64,000 bases of DNA from Aurelia coerulea (taxonomy: Eukaryota; Cnidaria; Scyphozoa; Semaeostomeae; Ulmaridae). Numbering within the stretch: position 1 is the first letter of the stretch. The stretch itself is not shown here. Below are more model-generated notes on this DNA. The model was given only the letters and a program-made list of their open reading frames with translations. It was not told the DNA's origin and did not search any database. The stretch covers positions 22,507,501 through 22,571,500 of the forward strand of contig CM076947.1 in the NCBI GenBank assembly GCA_039566865.1, given 5' to 3'.

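Noticed and set aside
2436..64000. DNAH7, DNAH3, DNAH12 or DNAH6 as identity
   Set aside because: Several blocks, including [27 protein letters not shown] and the acidic run after YDYR, agree with DNAH1 and not with these paralogues, from memory. A tree would settle it.

Overview
The window is animal nuclear DNA: AT-rich, long introns with GT-AG borders, and no bacterial-style gene packing. Its one host protein gene is a plus-strand axonemal dynein heavy chain, best matched to DNAH1, a heavy chain of a single-headed inner-arm dynein. Forty exons (2436 to the window end) join in frame into 1871 codons without a stop. They cover the end of the tail, the linker, and the AAA1 to AAA4 part of the motor ring. 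Both gene ends lie outside the window. The protein stays very close to vertebrate DNAH1 as I remember it, while the introns are full of DNA transposon relics, LINE fragments and SINEs. I infer a slowly evolving aquatic invertebrate, for example a cnidarian or an invertebrate deuterostome; the sequence does not settle which.

Layout: 1-1745 is a modular tandem array of 21- and 16-bp units that switches polarity twice, presumably inside an upstream intron. Exons 1-8 (2436-18430) encode tail and linker. Their introns hold a tRNA-Ile gene (7261-7333), a 2.3-kb array of 23/24-bp units (9411-11728) and several inverted-repeat elements. Exons 9-14 finish the linker. Exons 15-19 encode AAA1 (P-loop in exon 15, Walker B in exon 17), exons 21-26 AAA2 (P-loop in exon 23), exons 30-35 AAA3 (P-loop in exon 31, Walker B in exon 32), and exons 36-40 the start of AAA4 (P-loop in exon 37).

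The introns are the accessory part. They contain at least eight families of non-autonomous inverted-repeat (MITE or foldback) elements. Many have ends resembling CCGGGTGxxCC next to TA; another has 9-bp target duplications. There are also six or more 5'-truncated LINE pieces with recognisable reverse-transcriptase C-termini, a recurrent LINE 3' hairpin tail, a 5S-rRNA-derived SINE and a tRNA-derived SINE.

I found no second host protein gene, no CRISPR array and no obvious new enzymatic system. The best second-look items are a tandem duplication that copied the 3' end and donor of exon 12 and stays open in frame, an inverted copy of the exon 23 splice acceptor next to transposon-like sequence, an inverted-repeat pair flanking exon 3, and the two large satellite arrays.
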